From NCBI RefSeq assembly GCF_001937065.1, contig NZ_MOWR01000001.1:329769-393768 (forward strand): a stretch of DNA of 64,000 nucleotides, given 5' to 3'. The position numbers and the translations under genes are program-made. Shown piece after piece: positions 35,196 to 44,301 of the stretch (position 1 is its first letter; the number at the start of each line of letters is the position of its first letter). A model generated the notes under the pieces. The model worked only from the letters and a program-made list of their open reading frames with translations. It was not told the DNA's origin and did not search any database. The stretch is from Streptococcus sp. 'caviae' (GTDB lineage: Bacteria > Bacillota > Bacilli > Lactobacillales > Streptococcaceae).

Positions 35196-35771
35196 ATGAA
35201 AAACCGTGTCTGCAAATGGATTATTCTCATTTGGCTGATGACAATGTTCGGGCTTTGGTTTTTAACGCCGTCGACTGAAAACCCTTGGCTAAAAAATACC
35301 GTCTTTCTCATCACCCTAGCTGTCCAAGCAATCGTCTTTCTAGCCGTAAGCAAAATACCTCAAACCAAAAAAGAAGACCGCTATTTCGGGCTGACTGAAA
35401 AACTTTACAGCCTGACCATCTTTGCAGCTATGGGCATTTATATAAAGGGCGTTTGGGCCATTACCCCCAATACCACTCCCGTCTGGATAAAGCATGTCTT
35501 TTTAGGCTTGGTTCTGTTGGTTCTAGCTATTTTCTTTCTCTACTTTATTTTCAAAAAAGTGGAGGAAAAACCTGATGAACGTTTCTATGCTGACTTAGCC
35601 AAGGCTGCCTGCCTTACCTTAAGTTTGATCTTAGCCTGCTTGATGATTTTGAGCATCGTCACCTTCTTTTTCCCATTTACCCTAACAGCCGGTATGATCC
35701 TAATCTTCGGAGCAGCTATGATTTTGGCTTTTGATATTGCTTTTTTCCTCTTTGAGAAAAGGGGTGCTTAG
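35196..35771 (+). CDS. Membrane protein of unknown function
   Basis: The 191-residue protein has six hydrophobic spans arranged as three pairs with short polar loops ('NTTPVWIKH', 'EEKPDERFYADLAK'). It is followed by a small XRE regulator whose ATG comes one base after its stop. Such membrane/XRE pairs are common in Firmicutes and are usually cotranscribed. Function unknown. Confidence 0.7.
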   Translation: MKNRVCKWIILIWLMTMFGLWFLTPSTENPWLKNTVFLITLAVQAIVFLAVSKIPQTKKEDRYFGLTEKLYSLTIFAAMGIYIKGVWAITPNTTPVWIKHVFLGLVLLVLAIFFLYFIFKKVEEKPDERFYADLAKAACLTLSLILACLMILSIVTFFFPFTLTAGMILIFGAAMILAFDIAFFLFEKRGA

Positions 35772-35772
35772 T

Positions 35773-35988
35773 ATGGCTAATATTACGACTAAGCTCAAAG
35801 AACTGCGCAAGGCCAAAAAAATGAGCCAGCAGGAACTGGCACAATTAGTCGGCGTGCGCCGCGAAACCATTGTTCACCTGGAAAACAACCGTTATAATCC
35901 CTCTCTTGAAATGGCTCTCAAAATCGCCGAGATTTTCCAGCTGCCCGTGGAAGATATTTTTCAACTGAATAAGGAGGAAGACTCATGA
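35773..35988 (+). CDS. Small XRE-family regulator
   Basis: The 71-residue protein is essentially one helix-turn-helix ('LRKAKKMSQQELAQLVGVRR', 'ETIVHLENNRYNPSLEMA'), like B. subtilis YozG. The ATG at 35773 fits the usual start 'MANITTKLKELRK'; the frame is open 14 codons further upstream inside the membrane protein gene. It overlaps the next gene by four bases (ATGA). Confidence 0.9.
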   Translation: MANITTKLKELRKAKKMSQQELAQLVGVRRETIVHLENNRYNPSLEMALKIAEIFQLPVEDIFQLNKEEDS

Positions 35989-36173
35989 ACACACAAACCT
36001 GCCCTTACTGTGGGGAAAATCAATTTGTCACAGCCAAGCAAAATAAAGGCTATGCTGGCATTTCACGTTCAGGCAATGCCTCTGGTCTGGGGCAATCGCT
36101 CTGCCTAGAAATCTGCAAAAACTGTGGAACGGTTGTTCGATTTTTTGTGGAAAATCCTGAAAAATTAAGTTAG
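35985..36173 (+). CDS. Zinc-ribbon protein of unknown function
   Basis: The 62-residue protein has two CxxC pairs ('CPYCGENQF' and 'CKNCGTVVRF') 40 residues apart, suited to one structural zinc. It is translationally coupled to the XRE regulator. No enzyme motif is present. A short hairpin (AAGAAGCTGT / ACAGCTTCTT, 36181-36210) after the stop ends both this operon and the convergent rsmE. Confidence 0.75.
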   Translation: MNTQTCPYCGENQFVTAKQNKGYAGISRSGNASGLGQSLCLEICKNCGTVVRFFVENPEKLS

Positions 36174-36212
36174 ATTACACAAAGAAGCTGTCCAGTACAA
36201 ACAGCTTCTTTT

Positions 36213-36956
36213 TTACTTCATCAATTCTAAGGCGTAAGACACTGCACTTAAAGCATACAGCGGAGCGGTTTCTGTCCGCATGATACGGGGACCAAGTCCA
36301 ACTTTGACAGCCCCTGCTTGCTCAAAGGCTTGGATTTCAGCAGGTGAAATGCCGCCCTCTGGACCAAAGATGAAAAGAAATTTCTGCCCCTCTTCAGCAA
36401 GCGCCAATTCACGCGCCAAGGCAGCAGTTTCCCCTTCTTTGGCAGATTCTTCATAGGCAAGCAGAATTTTATCAAAATGGGCCAGCTGAGCCAGAAAATC
36501 AGCTTTCTTCTCGAAGAGTTTAACCTGAGGAATGGCATTGCGTTTGGATTGCTCAGCTGCTCCTTGAACAATCTTGGCCAATTTATCAGCTTTCTTAGCC
36601 AGTTTTTTGCTGTCCCATTTGGCCACAGACCAGTCAGCCGGAAAGGCCCAGAGAGCATGCGTCCCCAGTTCGGTCGTCTTTTGCGCCAGAAATTCTAATT
36701 TATCCCCCTTGGGAAAACCTGAAGCGATAGTCACTTGCACCGGCATTTCCACATTGTCTGACAGCTCCTCTGTGATTTCAAACCTGTGTGCCTGGGCATC
36801 GGTCACACGCGCTAACCGTTTGATTCCATCATCAAAAACCAGCACCGCCTCATCACCCTCGGTCAAACGCATGACCTGAAACATGTGCTTGATGGTATCC
36901 TTATCGGTAATGGTCACAAACTTATCCGCTCTGCCATTTACAAAATACTGCTGCAT
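36213..36956 (-). CDS. rsmE: 16S rRNA m3U1498 methyltransferase
   Basis: The 247-residue protein shows the SPOUT knot of RsmE: 'FIFGPEGGISPAEI' and 'LGPRIMRTETAPLYALS' near the C-terminus, and an N-terminal PUA-like domain. It methylates U1498 of 16S rRNA with S-adenosylmethionine. Its ATG is adjacent to the stop of prmA, so the two are cotranscribed. Confidence 0.94.
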   Translation of the reverse strand: MQQYFVNGRADKFVTITDKDTIKHMFQVMRLTEGDEAVLVFDDGIKRLARVTDAQAHRFEITEELSDNVEMPVQVTIASGFPKGDKLEFLAQKTTELGTHALWAFPADWSVAKWDSKKLAKKADKLAKIVQGAAEQSKRNAIPQVKLFEKKADFLAQLAHFDKILLAYEESAKEGETAALARELALAEEGQKFLFIFGPEGGISPAEIQAFEQAGAVKVGLGPRIMRTETAPLYALSAVSYALELMK

Positions 36957-37910
36957 CTAGCCTCCTATTATACCTAAAATATCGTCTGTCTTCCTAAACA
37001 CCAAAGCGTTCCACTCCCCCTGAACCATGTGGGTCTCAAGGAAAAAGCCTGCGCTGTAAGCCGCTTCGAGCACCATATCCAACTTCTCGCTAATAATGCC
37101 GGACATAATGAGGTAGCCTTCATCCTTGATTAGACGGTAGGCATCCTCTGTCAGATTGACCAGAATATCTGCCAAAATATTAGCCACAATGACATCCGCC
37201 TCCTGAGTCACGCCTTTCAGTAAATCGCCCGCTGCCACATGGATATTGCCCGTCCCAGCATTGAGATCAATATTTTCCTGAGCCACACGCACCGCCACAT
37301 CATCGAGGTCGTAAGCGTAAATGTCCTTGGCGCCCAGAAGAGAGCTGGCTATGGAGAGTACTCCTGACCCTGTGCCCACATCAAGCACCGTCTCGCCGCC
37401 GCGCAGAACCTGCTCCAGCGCAAAGAGACTCATCTTGGTTGTTGGGTGTGTTCCAGTCCCAAAGGCCATACCAGGATCCAAGCGAATAATCTTTTCTTCG
37501 CCGGCTGCTTCATAGACCGTCCAAGACGGTACGATAGTCAAATCATGGGTGATGCGGGCAGGCTCATAGTATTTCTTCCAGTTTTCTGCCCAGTCTTCCT
37601 CAGCTAGTTCCTGAGTGAAGAGCTCCACCCGACCTGTCTCCAGACCAAAATCAGAAAGCTTGGCCAAGCGCTGGCTGACGTCTCTTTCGATGTCTTCCAT
37701 ATTGACCGTCTCAGGATAATAGGCAGTGATTTTGACCGTTTCAACCTGCTCAACTTCCGGAAAAAGCTCGCCGTATTTGCCGACGCCGCCAAGATAGTCC
37801 GCACTGTCATCAATCGCAACCCCTTGGCTGCCGGATTCGATTAAAATATTAGAGGCCGCTTCTTCTGCCTCACGATTCACACGAATAGTTAGTTCTTGCC
37901 AGTTGTTCAT
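36957..37910 (-). CDS. prmA: Ribosomal protein L11 methyltransferase
   Basis: The 317-residue protein has an N-terminal substrate domain and a class I methyltransferase fold with SAM motif '[15 protein letters not shown]' (about residue 178) and 'VANILADIL' (substrate Asn). It trimethylates L11. It forms an operon with rsmE. Confidence 0.95.
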   Translation of the reverse strand: MNNWQELTIRVNREAEEAASNILIESGSQGVAIDDSADYLGGVGKYGELFPEVEQVETVKITAYYPETVNMEDIERDVSQRLAKLSDFGLETGRVELFTQELAEEDWAENWKKYYEPARITHDLTIVPSWTVYEAAGEEKIIRLDPGMAFGTGTHPTTKMSLFALEQVLRGGETVLDVGTGSGVLSIASSLLGAKDIYAYDLDDVAVRVAQENIDLNAGTGNIHVAAGDLLKGVTQEADVIVANILADILVNLTEDAYRLIKDEGYLIMSGIISEKLDMVLEAAYSAGFFLETHMVQGEWNALVFRKTDDILGIIGG

Positions 37911-38063
37911 AATTTAAGATACCAAGCCCGTAAAACACAAAGTCAAAATAGGAAGCCTCCGACCATGCTGGCATCTAGGAGAGCTTTATTTTTTGGCTCA
38001 GTGCTTAGGGCGGGTTCAGTTAGCCCTGCTAACCAAACTTCCTTTCTATGTATTTTTCCTTGT

Positions 38064-38534
38064 CTAATACCTCGGATAAGGGTAAAATTCCCTTTCTTTG
38101 AGTTCTGCTCTGCCCTGGTCAAAAGCTGCGCTGTCCCAAGCAATAGCAAAGTCTTCTGCCTCATCATCTGCCAGAAAATCCATCAAATCACTCAAGCCCT
38201 CTGAAGCAGTTTCATTTAAAAATTGGGCAAAATAGGCCAAGAATTCGCGCGATAAGCCCTTCTTGGGCTCATAGGGAATGCTCACCAAGTAATCTTCCGC
38301 AGTAAACTGCGATTTTTCGGGATTGTAAAAGAGGACATAATCCTCAAAAACAATATCTTCACTGGAAACCTCGCCCCTGTCGTCAATAGTTTCCACGCTG
38401 TCAGCGTTCTGCGCCTCCAAAATAAAGGTGACCTCTACTGCATGATTTTTCTTTTGCCAATCCATAGCAAAGTCAAAATCCAAATGTTTGTCTAACTCTT
38501 CTTCCAGCACTGATAAAAAGCCGTATTTCGCCAT
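38064..38534 (-). CDS. Conserved streptococcal protein, DUF3013
   Basis: The 156-residue acidic cytoplasmic protein ('MAKYGFLSVLEEELDKHLDF' to 'AELKEREFYPYPRY') matches my memory of DUF3013 proteins, which have no known function. The ATG at 38534 follows GGAG by six bases; an ATG four codons earlier overlaps that site. It is upstream of prmA-rsmE on the same strand. Confidence 0.75.
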   Translation of the reverse strand: MAKYGFLSVLEEELDKHLDFDFAMDWQKKNHAVEVTFILEAQNADSVETIDDRGEVSSEDIVFEDYVLFYNPEKSQFTAEDYLVSIPYEPKKGLSREFLAYFAQFLNETASEGLSDLMDFLADDEAEDFAIAWDSAAFDQGRAELKEREFYPYPRY

Positions 38535-38737
38535 CAGTTTCTCCATCTAATGTCATTTTCTTCCATTATAACATATAAGATTTTCATAAGAGCTCCGAGA
38601 ACAAATTTTTGCACCGGCAGCAAGTTTGCAAACCATCAGCAGCAAACAGTTTGTAAGTTCAAGCATACCCGCTGTCCTGCAAAAACATCTTTTTGACAAA
38701 ATGTGTTACAATAGTGCTAAAAAGCCGAGGTGTCAAC

Positions 38738-39229
38738 ATGCTGATTAAACCTATGGAACTAATGGAACTTGACCAAGTTATTGCACTGGAAAATGCGGTT
38801 TGGTCAAGCGAAAATACGCCTGTTTCCTTACCTCTTGCCAGTAAGGATAAACTGATTAAAAGTTTTGAAAAGGGCAGGCATTTCTTAGTGGCTAAAGAAA
38901 AGGACCGCATTCTGGCTGTCCTTGATTACGGTTCGCTCTATTCCTTTCCAAGCGGCAGCCATGTTGTTAGCTTTGGTATCGCAGTTGATAGCAGCCAGCG
39001 CAGAAAAGGTATTGGCAAGAAACTGATTCAGGCTTTTCTAGACACTGTCAAAAATGATTATCAAATCGTTATCATTCATGTGCTGTCTACTAATTGCCCT
39101 GCTATTGCTTTTTATGAAAGCTTGGGCTTTTGCCTAGAAGCACGTTTAAAGCGGCAGTTCTTTCTTCGCAGTCAGTATGTTGACGATCTTATTTTTAGTT
39201 TTGACCTGAAAGAACGCCCTGCAGCCTAA
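38738..39229 (+). CDS. GNAT-family N-acetyltransferase
   Basis: The 163-residue protein has the acetyl-CoA binding motif 'VDSSQRRKGIGKKLIQAFLD' (about residues 83-102) and the C-terminal 'NCPAIAFYESLGF'. It probably acetylates an amine of a small molecule or protein N-terminus; the substrate is unknown. The start at 38738 follows CGAGG. It lies 30 bases before rarA and may be cotranscribed with it. Confidence 0.88.
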   Translation: MLIKPMELMELDQVIALENAVWSSENTPVSLPLASKDKLIKSFEKGRHFLVAKEKDRILAVLDYGSLYSFPSGSHVVSFGIAVDSSQRRKGIGKKLIQAFLDTVKNDYQIVIIHVLSTNCPAIAFYESLGFCLEARLKRQFFLRSQYVDDLIFSFDLKERPAA

Positions 39230-39259
39230 CTGCTGTAAAAAAACAAAGAAAGGAAATTC

Positions 39260-40528
39260 ATGATTAATAATCTAGCTTTGCGCATGCGTCCGCGGGATAT
39301 TGCTGAAGTAATCGGGCAGCAGCATTTGGTCGGTGAGGGGAAAATCATTTCGCGCATGGTCGCAGCCAATCGCCTGTCATCAATGATTCTTTACGGACCG
39401 CCCGGTATCGGCAAAACATCTATCGCTGCTGCTATTGCCGGAACCACAAAATATGCTTTTCGTACATTCAACGCGACGACAGATACCAAAAAACGTCTGC
39501 AGGAAATTGCCGAAGAGGCTAAATTCTCAGGCGGTCTGGTGCTTCTTTTAGATGAAATCCATCGTCTGGACAAAACGAAACAGGACTTTTTGCTACCGCT
39601 TTTAGAAAACGGCCAAATCATTATGATTGGGGCAACAACTGAGAATCCCTTCTTTTCAGTGACACCTGCCATCAGAAGCCGGGTTCAGATTTTCGAGCTG
39701 GAACCACTGGCCGCTGATGACATCAAACAAGCCCTCAAATCTGCCCTTGCTGACAAAGAACGGGGCTTTGATTTTGAGGTAAAGCTGGATGAGGATGCCC
39801 TTGATTTTATTGCTCTGGCAACCAACGGCGATTTGCGTTCGGCTTATAACTCACTTGACTTAGCCGTCATGTCTACCCGGCCTGATGACAGCGGCTTGCG
39901 CCATATCACCTTAGATACTGTCGAAAACAGTCTGCAGCGCAGCTATATTACCATGGATAAAGACGGAGACGGTCATTACGACGTCCTGTCTGCCCTGCAA
40001 AAGTCCATTCGCGGTTCAGACGTCAATGCCAGCCTGCACTATGCAGCCCGACTGATTGAGGCGGGAGATCTGCCCAGCTTAGCCAGACGGCTGATTGTCA
40101 TTGCTTATGAAGATATCGGGCTGGCTAATCCCGACGCCCAAATTCATACCGTAACAGCACTTGAAGCTGCCAAACAGATTGGTTTTCCTGAGGCCAGAAT
40201 CCTAATTGCCAATGTCGTGATTGATCTGGCTTTGTCTCCCAAGTCCAATTCTGCCTATGAAGCTATTGATGCGGCTCTGGCTGACCTTAGGCAAAATGGA
40301 AATCTTCCCATACCCCGCCATCTGCGTGACGGACATTACGCGGGCAGCAAGGAACTGGGCAATGCCCAAGGTTATAAATACCCGCATGCCTATCCTGAAA
40401 AATGGGTCAAACAGCAATACCTCCCCGATAAAATCAAAGGAGCTGACTATTTCACAGCCAATCAAACCGGCAAATATGAACGAGCTCTGGGAGCTAACAA
40501 GGACAAAATCGATGAACTCCTAAAGTAA
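39260..40528 (+). CDS. rarA: Replication-associated recombination AAA+ ATPase RarA
   Basis: The 422-residue protein has Walker A 'YGPPGIGKTS' (about residue 46), Walker B 'VLLLDEIHRL' and sensor 1 'ATTENPFFSV', then the MgsA tetramerisation C-terminal part ('HDGHYAGSKELG'-like 'LRDGHYAGSKELGNAQ'). It works at stalled replication forks. It is followed by the 6S RNA gene, as in other streptococci. Confidence 0.94.
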   Translation: MINNLALRMRPRDIAEVIGQQHLVGEGKIISRMVAANRLSSMILYGPPGIGKTSIAAAIAGTTKYAFRTFNATTDTKKRLQEIAEEAKFSGGLVLLLDEIHRLDKTKQDFLLPLLENGQIIMIGATTENPFFSVTPAIRSRVQIFELEPLAADDIKQALKSALADKERGFDFEVKLDEDALDFIALATNGDLRSAYNSLDLAVMSTRPDDSGLRHITLDTVENSLQRSYITMDKDGDGHYDVLSALQKSIRGSDVNASLHYAARLIEAGDLPSLARRLIVIAYEDIGLANPDAQIHTVTALEAAKQIGFPEARILIANVVIDLALSPKSNSAYEAIDAALADLRQNGNLPIPRHLRDGHYAGSKELGNAQGYKYPHAYPEKWVKQQYLPDKIKGADYFTANQTGKYERALGANKDKIDELLK

Positions 40529-40556
40529 GGCGACCAGAAAAAATTAAATTTTTAGC

Positions 40557-40584
40557 TTGAAATTTTTGAACAATATGGTATCAT
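40557..40584 (+). promoter_or_regulatory. Promoter of 6S RNA
   Basis: TTGAAA (40557-40562), 16-bp spacer and an extended -10 TGGTATCAT (core 40579-40584) lie just upstream of the RNA. Confidence 0.75.
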
Positions 40585-40596
40585 AATTAGAGAAGA

Positions 40597-40785
40597 TTGC
40601 TGTGGCATACGAATTCACATCCAAGTGTTGACCGACTATTTTTTTGTATTATCGGGAAACAGAAGTCATTCTCCAGTATGCAGGCCGTTCCACGCGGAAG
40701 CAACTAAAGGAGAAGCGAGTTGCCCACCTGCTTTAAGTGTGCGGGTTCAATACAAAACGTGAATCATCGGTGCCAATACAGCATT
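40597..40785 (+). ncRNA. ssrS: 6S RNA
   Basis: The 190-base segment is closed by TGCTGTGGCA near the 5' end pairing with TGCCAATACAGCA at the 3' end. Between these arms are long imperfect stems and a large open bubble, as in 6S RNA, which mimics a melted promoter and binds sigma-A RNA polymerase. The location between rarA and tRNA-Lys agrees with other streptococci. The exact ends are estimated from the closing stem and the promoter. Confidence 0.85.
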
Positions 40786-40787
40786 TT

Positions 40788-40860
40788 GCCTCCTTAGCTC
40801 AGTTGGTAGAGCAGTGGACTCTTAATCCATGGGTCACAGGTTCGAGCCCTGTAGGGGGTA
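40788..40860 (+). tRNA. tRNA-Lys (CTT)
   Basis: 73 bases fold into a full cloverleaf: acceptor GCCTCCT / AGGGGGT, anticodon loop CTCTTAA with anticodon CTT, T loop TTCGAGC. It is probably transcribed with the 6S RNA upstream. A terminator (AAAAGCC...GGGCTTTT, 40876-40901) follows. This tRNA is a known integration site for streptococcal conjugative elements. Confidence 0.97.
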
Positions 40861-40884
40861 TCTAACTCAACAGAGAAAAGCCTG

Positions 40885-41013
40885 TCATATCGGGCTTTTC
40901 TTTATGCTTTTTTGGCTCTGGCTCATGCTTTGGTCCATGCTCTTTTCTCGCTCAAACCATTCATCCCGTATCTCCTCCAACAAATGGAAATAGGCTTTTC
41001 GCAATGTCGTCAT
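40885..41013 (-). CDS. Short ORF next to tRNA-Lys, possible integration remnant
   Basis: A 42-residue minus-strand ORF (MTTLRKAYFHLLEEIRDEWF...) is charged and helix-prone, and ends in the tRNA terminator. It has GGAT but no good ribosome site upstream. A coding scrap left beside a tRNA that is a frequent integration target could be the end of a lost element; there is no direct proof. Confidence 0.25.
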   Translation of the reverse strand: MTTLRKAYFHLLEEIRDEWFEREKSMDQSMSQSQKSIKKSPI

Positions 41014-41047
41014 ATCCTTAAAAAGTTCTATCAAAAATAAACAAAAA

Positions 41048-41144
41048 TTGACAAAATCAATATAAACAGATACAGTGATGGGGCGAATGAGGAAGTTCGT
41101 ACCTATAAGAAAAGCCCTAGCTTGGCAGAGCTAAGGCTTTTTTT
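41048..41144 (+). ncRNA. Candidate small RNA with own promoter and terminator
   Basis: A consensus promoter (TTGACA 41048-41053, 17-bp spacer, TACAGT 41071-41076) is followed about 33 bases after its -10 by a strong terminator (AAAGCCcTAGCT / AGCTAaGGCTTT then T7, 41111-41144). The predicted transcript of about 60 bases starts near 41083 and has no start codon with a ribosome site. It could be an independent sRNA or an attenuated leader for the XRE/ABC operon that begins at 41287. Confidence 0.55.
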
Positions 41145-41286
41145 GACCAGCTTTTTCATAACAGCTGCTTTTCTTAAGCTTTGCATCAGGAGTTTCCAAA
41201 CGGGAAATTCCTTTTACTATATGTATCTAGATTGGAACTTTAATTTCTATAGAAGATACCATATAATTAAAGGCAAGGAGGGCCTT

Positions 41287-42393
41287 ATGAACATTGGTCA
41301 AAATATCTATTTAAACCGGACTAGGATCAATTTTACACAGGAACAGCTGAGTGAATACTTACATTTAACAAAGGCAACCATTTCTAAGTGGGAAAACAAT
41401 CAGGCTACCCCTGATATTCACTATCTTGTCTTAATGGCTAATTTATTTAATATCAGTGTCGATGATTTAATTGGCCACAAAAAGATCCTTTCATCACAGG
41501 AACGCAGTCAACTGTTTAATGATTTGAAAAATAACAAAAAGAAATTCACAGCTGATCAAAGCCTGGCCAATATTGAAAAGCTGTCTAAGCAGTATTTAAA
41601 TGATTACAAGACTCTGCTCATGCTCGTTCAGTTTATGGTCAACTCTTTTTTAGACAATAAAGGCTTAAAAGACCGGACTGCACAACTGGCTTTGGCTCTG
41701 CTGAACAAGATTATCAGCCATGCTTCGGCAGAAACTGAAATTCAGTCGGCAATCATGCTAAAAGTGATTATCCTCTTCCAAAATGAAAAATACGATGACA
41801 TTATAGAAATCTATCATAACAGGCCTTATAAACTTGGCGAGGAACTGATACTGGCTAACAGTTATGCCCTAAAAGGTGATATTGAAAAAGCTAAGGAAGT
41901 CCTGCAGGTAGAGCTTTATCAGCAAATTTTATTAATGGTTGAGTCTCTGTCCACTTTAATCAGTTATGAGACCAAGGAAAACAGCCATGAAATCATCAGG
42001 CGAATGACTGGTCTCATAGAGCTTTTTAAACTGGAAGAGCTGCATCCTAACTCTGCCATCAAATGCTACTATACTCTAGCCCTTTATTACATTGATTCGG
42101 AGGAAGAAAAAGCAATAACTTTTTTAGGTAAGCTGCTGCAGTGCTGCAAAAATCTGCTCAAGCAATTTCAGCTGCATGGGGATTCCTTCTTTTATACGAT
42201 AGACGACTGGCTGGAATCTCTGCCAATGGGAACCCTTCCGCCTACCAATAAAAAACTGCTGATTAATCAAATGGAAGAGACCTTTAATACACCAGTCTTT
42301 GCTAAACTAAACAGCCATCCACAATTCCAATCTTTTATCAAAGACATTCAAGAACTGAAAAAGGAGCTGCAGCATGAACCTTACGATTCCTAG
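41287..42393 (+). CDS. XRE-family regulator with TPR-like C-terminal domain
   Basis: The 368-residue protein has an N-terminal helix-turn-helix (residues 5-62, 'FTQEQLSEYLHLTKATISKW') and about 300 residues of helical repeats that may bind a peptide or partner protein. AAGGAGG precedes the ATG at 41287; the open frame upstream runs through the sRNA terminator and is not credible. Its end overlaps the next gene by 20 bases. The following three genes encode a Yxl-like ABC cassette, so it likely regulates them. Confidence 0.85.
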   Translation: MNIGQNIYLNRTRINFTQEQLSEYLHLTKATISKWENNQATPDIHYLVLMANLFNISVDDLIGHKKILSSQERSQLFNDLKNNKKKFTADQSLANIEKLSKQYLNDYKTLLMLVQFMVNSFLDNKGLKDRTAQLALALLNKIISHASAETEIQSAIMLKVIILFQNEKYDDIIEIYHNRPYKLGEELILANSYALKGDIEKAKEVLQVELYQQILLMVESLSTLISYETKENSHEIIRRMTGLIELFKLEELHPNSAIKCYYTLALYYIDSEEEKAITFLGKLLQCCKNLLKQFQLHGDSFFYTIDDWLESLPMGTLPPTNKKLLINQMEETFNTPVFAKLNSHPQFQSFIKDIQELKKELQHEPYDS

Positions 42394-42580
42394 TACCTAT
42401 CTTCCCTTCCTCATTCCTCTTTTTGCACTGCAGCTGATTTTAATCATCATAGCATTTGTAAAACTGAAAAGAATCAAACAGACAAATTACCTCAGTAAAG
42501 CAGCTTGGATGGTAATCATCTTATGTGCCAATATTCTGGGACCAATCCTATTTATCACGATTGAAGGAAAGAAACAATGA
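42374..42580 (+). CDS. Small membrane protein with PLD nuclease N-terminal domain (YxlE-like)
   Basis: The 68-residue protein has two membrane helices (about 11-30 and 45-62) and the motif 'NILGPILFITIEGKKQ' typical of PLDc_N proteins found beside Yxl and bacitracin-type ABC transporters. It overlaps both neighbours (20 and 4 bases), which shows tight translational coupling. Confidence 0.8.
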   Translation: MNLTIPSTYLPFLIPLFALQLILIIIAFVKLKRIKQTNYLSKAAWMVIILCANILGPILFITIEGKKQ

Positions 42581-43482
42581 AGGCCATAACATTTGAGAAA
42601 GTCAGTAAATCTTTTAAAGATAAGCACATTTTAAATCAGGTGTCTTTAGAACTGACTGACAATAAAATCTATGGATTTGTCGGTCCAAACGGCTCAGGAA
42701 AAACAACTACCCTCAAAATGATGCTTGGACTGACCAAGATTGATAGCGGTAATATCCAGATTTTTAATGAAAAAGTTACCTTTGGCAGCACCCCTACCAA
42801 TAAACTCATCGGCTATCTGCCTGATGTGCCTGAATTTTACGACTATATGACTGCTGCAGAATACCTTAAATTATGCTCAGGATTTTCTCAGGGTAGACAG
42901 CCTCAGCGGGTGGAGGCTTTGCTGGAAGAGGTTGGTTTAAAAGACAGCAAGCAGCTGATCGCCACTTATTCCCGGGGTATGAAACAGCGCTTAGGCTTGG
43001 CTCAGGCTCTTATTCACAATCCTAAAATACTCATCTGCGATGAACCGACAAGCGCCCTTGATCCAAAAGGCAGACAGGATATTTTAAAACTCATTTCACA
43101 TCTAAGAGGAAAAAAGACGGTTATCTTTTCAACGCATATACTGTCCGATGTTGAAAAAATCTGCGACGATGTGCTGGTGCTGAGCAAACATACGATTCAA
43201 AATCTCAGCCAATTAAAAGCTCGCAGCGCAGAAAAGGAGAAAGTCCTTTATACTGTTGTGCTGAAAGTCAAAAAAGAAGACCGCCCAATTTTGGAGCAGC
43301 ACTTCCAGCTTGAAGAGGATGAAAACAAGATAAAAATTTATCTCCCTGCTAAAAAGAACGCCGCTAGCAGTGACATTTTAAAGGATTTCTATCAAAAACT
43401 GATGGAGCTAGGAGTCTTCCCTACCTTTATAGAGGCAGCAGATGAGTCCTTAGAACAGCTGTATTTAGAGGTTATATCATGA
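42577..43482 (+). CDS. ABC transporter ATP-binding protein
   Basis: The 301-residue protein has Walker A 'GPNGSGKTTTLK', signature 'YSRGMKQRLGLAQ' (variant of LSGGQ), Walker B 'ILICDEPTSALD' and the switch His in 'IFSTHIL'. It belongs to the BcrA/YxlF type of exporter ATPases used in self-protection or membrane stress. It overlaps its permease gene by ATGA. Confidence 0.92.
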   Translation: MKAITFEKVSKSFKDKHILNQVSLELTDNKIYGFVGPNGSGKTTTLKMMLGLTKIDSGNIQIFNEKVTFGSTPTNKLIGYLPDVPEFYDYMTAAEYLKLCSGFSQGRQPQRVEALLEEVGLKDSKQLIATYSRGMKQRLGLAQALIHNPKILICDEPTSALDPKGRQDILKLISHLRGKKTVIFSTHILSDVEKICDDVLVLSKHTIQNLSQLKARSAEKEKVLYTVVLKVKKEDRPILEQHFQLEEDENKIKIYLPAKKNAASSDILKDFYQKLMELGVFPTFIEAADESLEQLYLEVIS

Positions 43483-44240
43483 ACTATTTATCAGTCATGC
43501 TCAAAAAAGAATGGTTGGAAAATATAAGAACTCACAAAAGCGCTGCAATGCTTATCTGCGGCATCTTTTTTGGAATTCTGGGACCCTTTACTGCTCTTAT
43601 GATGCCGGATCTTATGGCCGGTCTGTTGCCCAAAAATTTGAGGCCAATCATTCCCGAGCCAACTTACATAGACTCCTATACCCAATACTTTAAGAATATC
43701 AACCAATTAGGACTTGTTATTCTCGTTTTCTTGTTTAGCGGGACACTTACTCAGGAACTAGCAAAAGGCACATTGATTAATTTGATCACCAAGGGACTGT
43801 CTAAAACATCAGTCATTGCAGCTAAGTTTAGTGTCCTGTCTTTCATCTGGAGCCTTACCTATCTTGCAGGGTCCGCTGTCCACTATGGCTATACCTTGTA
43901 TTATTTTAATAATAAGGGGCTGCACAAAATAACCGCCTATCTGGGAAGCTGGCTATTTGGCCTTCTCTTGATTAGTTTGATTCTCTTATTTTCTTCTCTG
44001 CTCAAGAAAAACAGCGCTGTCCTGCTGGGAATTTTCACTGTAATCGTAGCTTTTTTCTTAATCAATGTCATGAAACCCATCAAAGATTTCAGTCCCCTGC
44101 TGCTTATCCAAAAGCAGTCAGACCTTTTGCTGGGACATTTTTCCCTACACCGTTACCAGCTGCTGTTCTTGCTGGTAATAGCTTTGATTCTGATGAACTT
44201 GGCAGCGGCAAATCTTGCCTTCAAAAGAAGCGAAATATAA
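43479..44240 (+). CDS. ABC transporter permease
   Basis: The 253-residue protein has six membrane spans and the ABC-2 type layout with a large loop after the first span ('LLPKNLRPIIPEPTYIDSY'). It is the last gene of the XRE/PLDc_N/ABC operon; a bidirectional hairpin (AAGCGG / CCGCTT, 44250-44284) follows. The substrate is unknown. Confidence 0.85.
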   Translation: MNYLSVMLKKEWLENIRTHKSAAMLICGIFFGILGPFTALMMPDLMAGLLPKNLRPIIPEPTYIDSYTQYFKNINQLGLVILVFLFSGTLTQELAKGTLINLITKGLSKTSVIAAKFSVLSFIWSLTYLAGSAVHYGYTLYYFNNKGLHKITAYLGSWLFGLLLISLILLFSSLLKKNSAVLLGIFTVIVAFFLINVMKPIKDFSPLLLIQKQSDLLLGHFSLHRYQLLFLLVIALILMNLAAANLAFKRSEI

Positions 44241-44301
44241 AATCAAAGCGGAACGGCCCTTTAAAGGCACAGTCCCGCTTTTCTTATTCCATAAAAATCC
44301 T

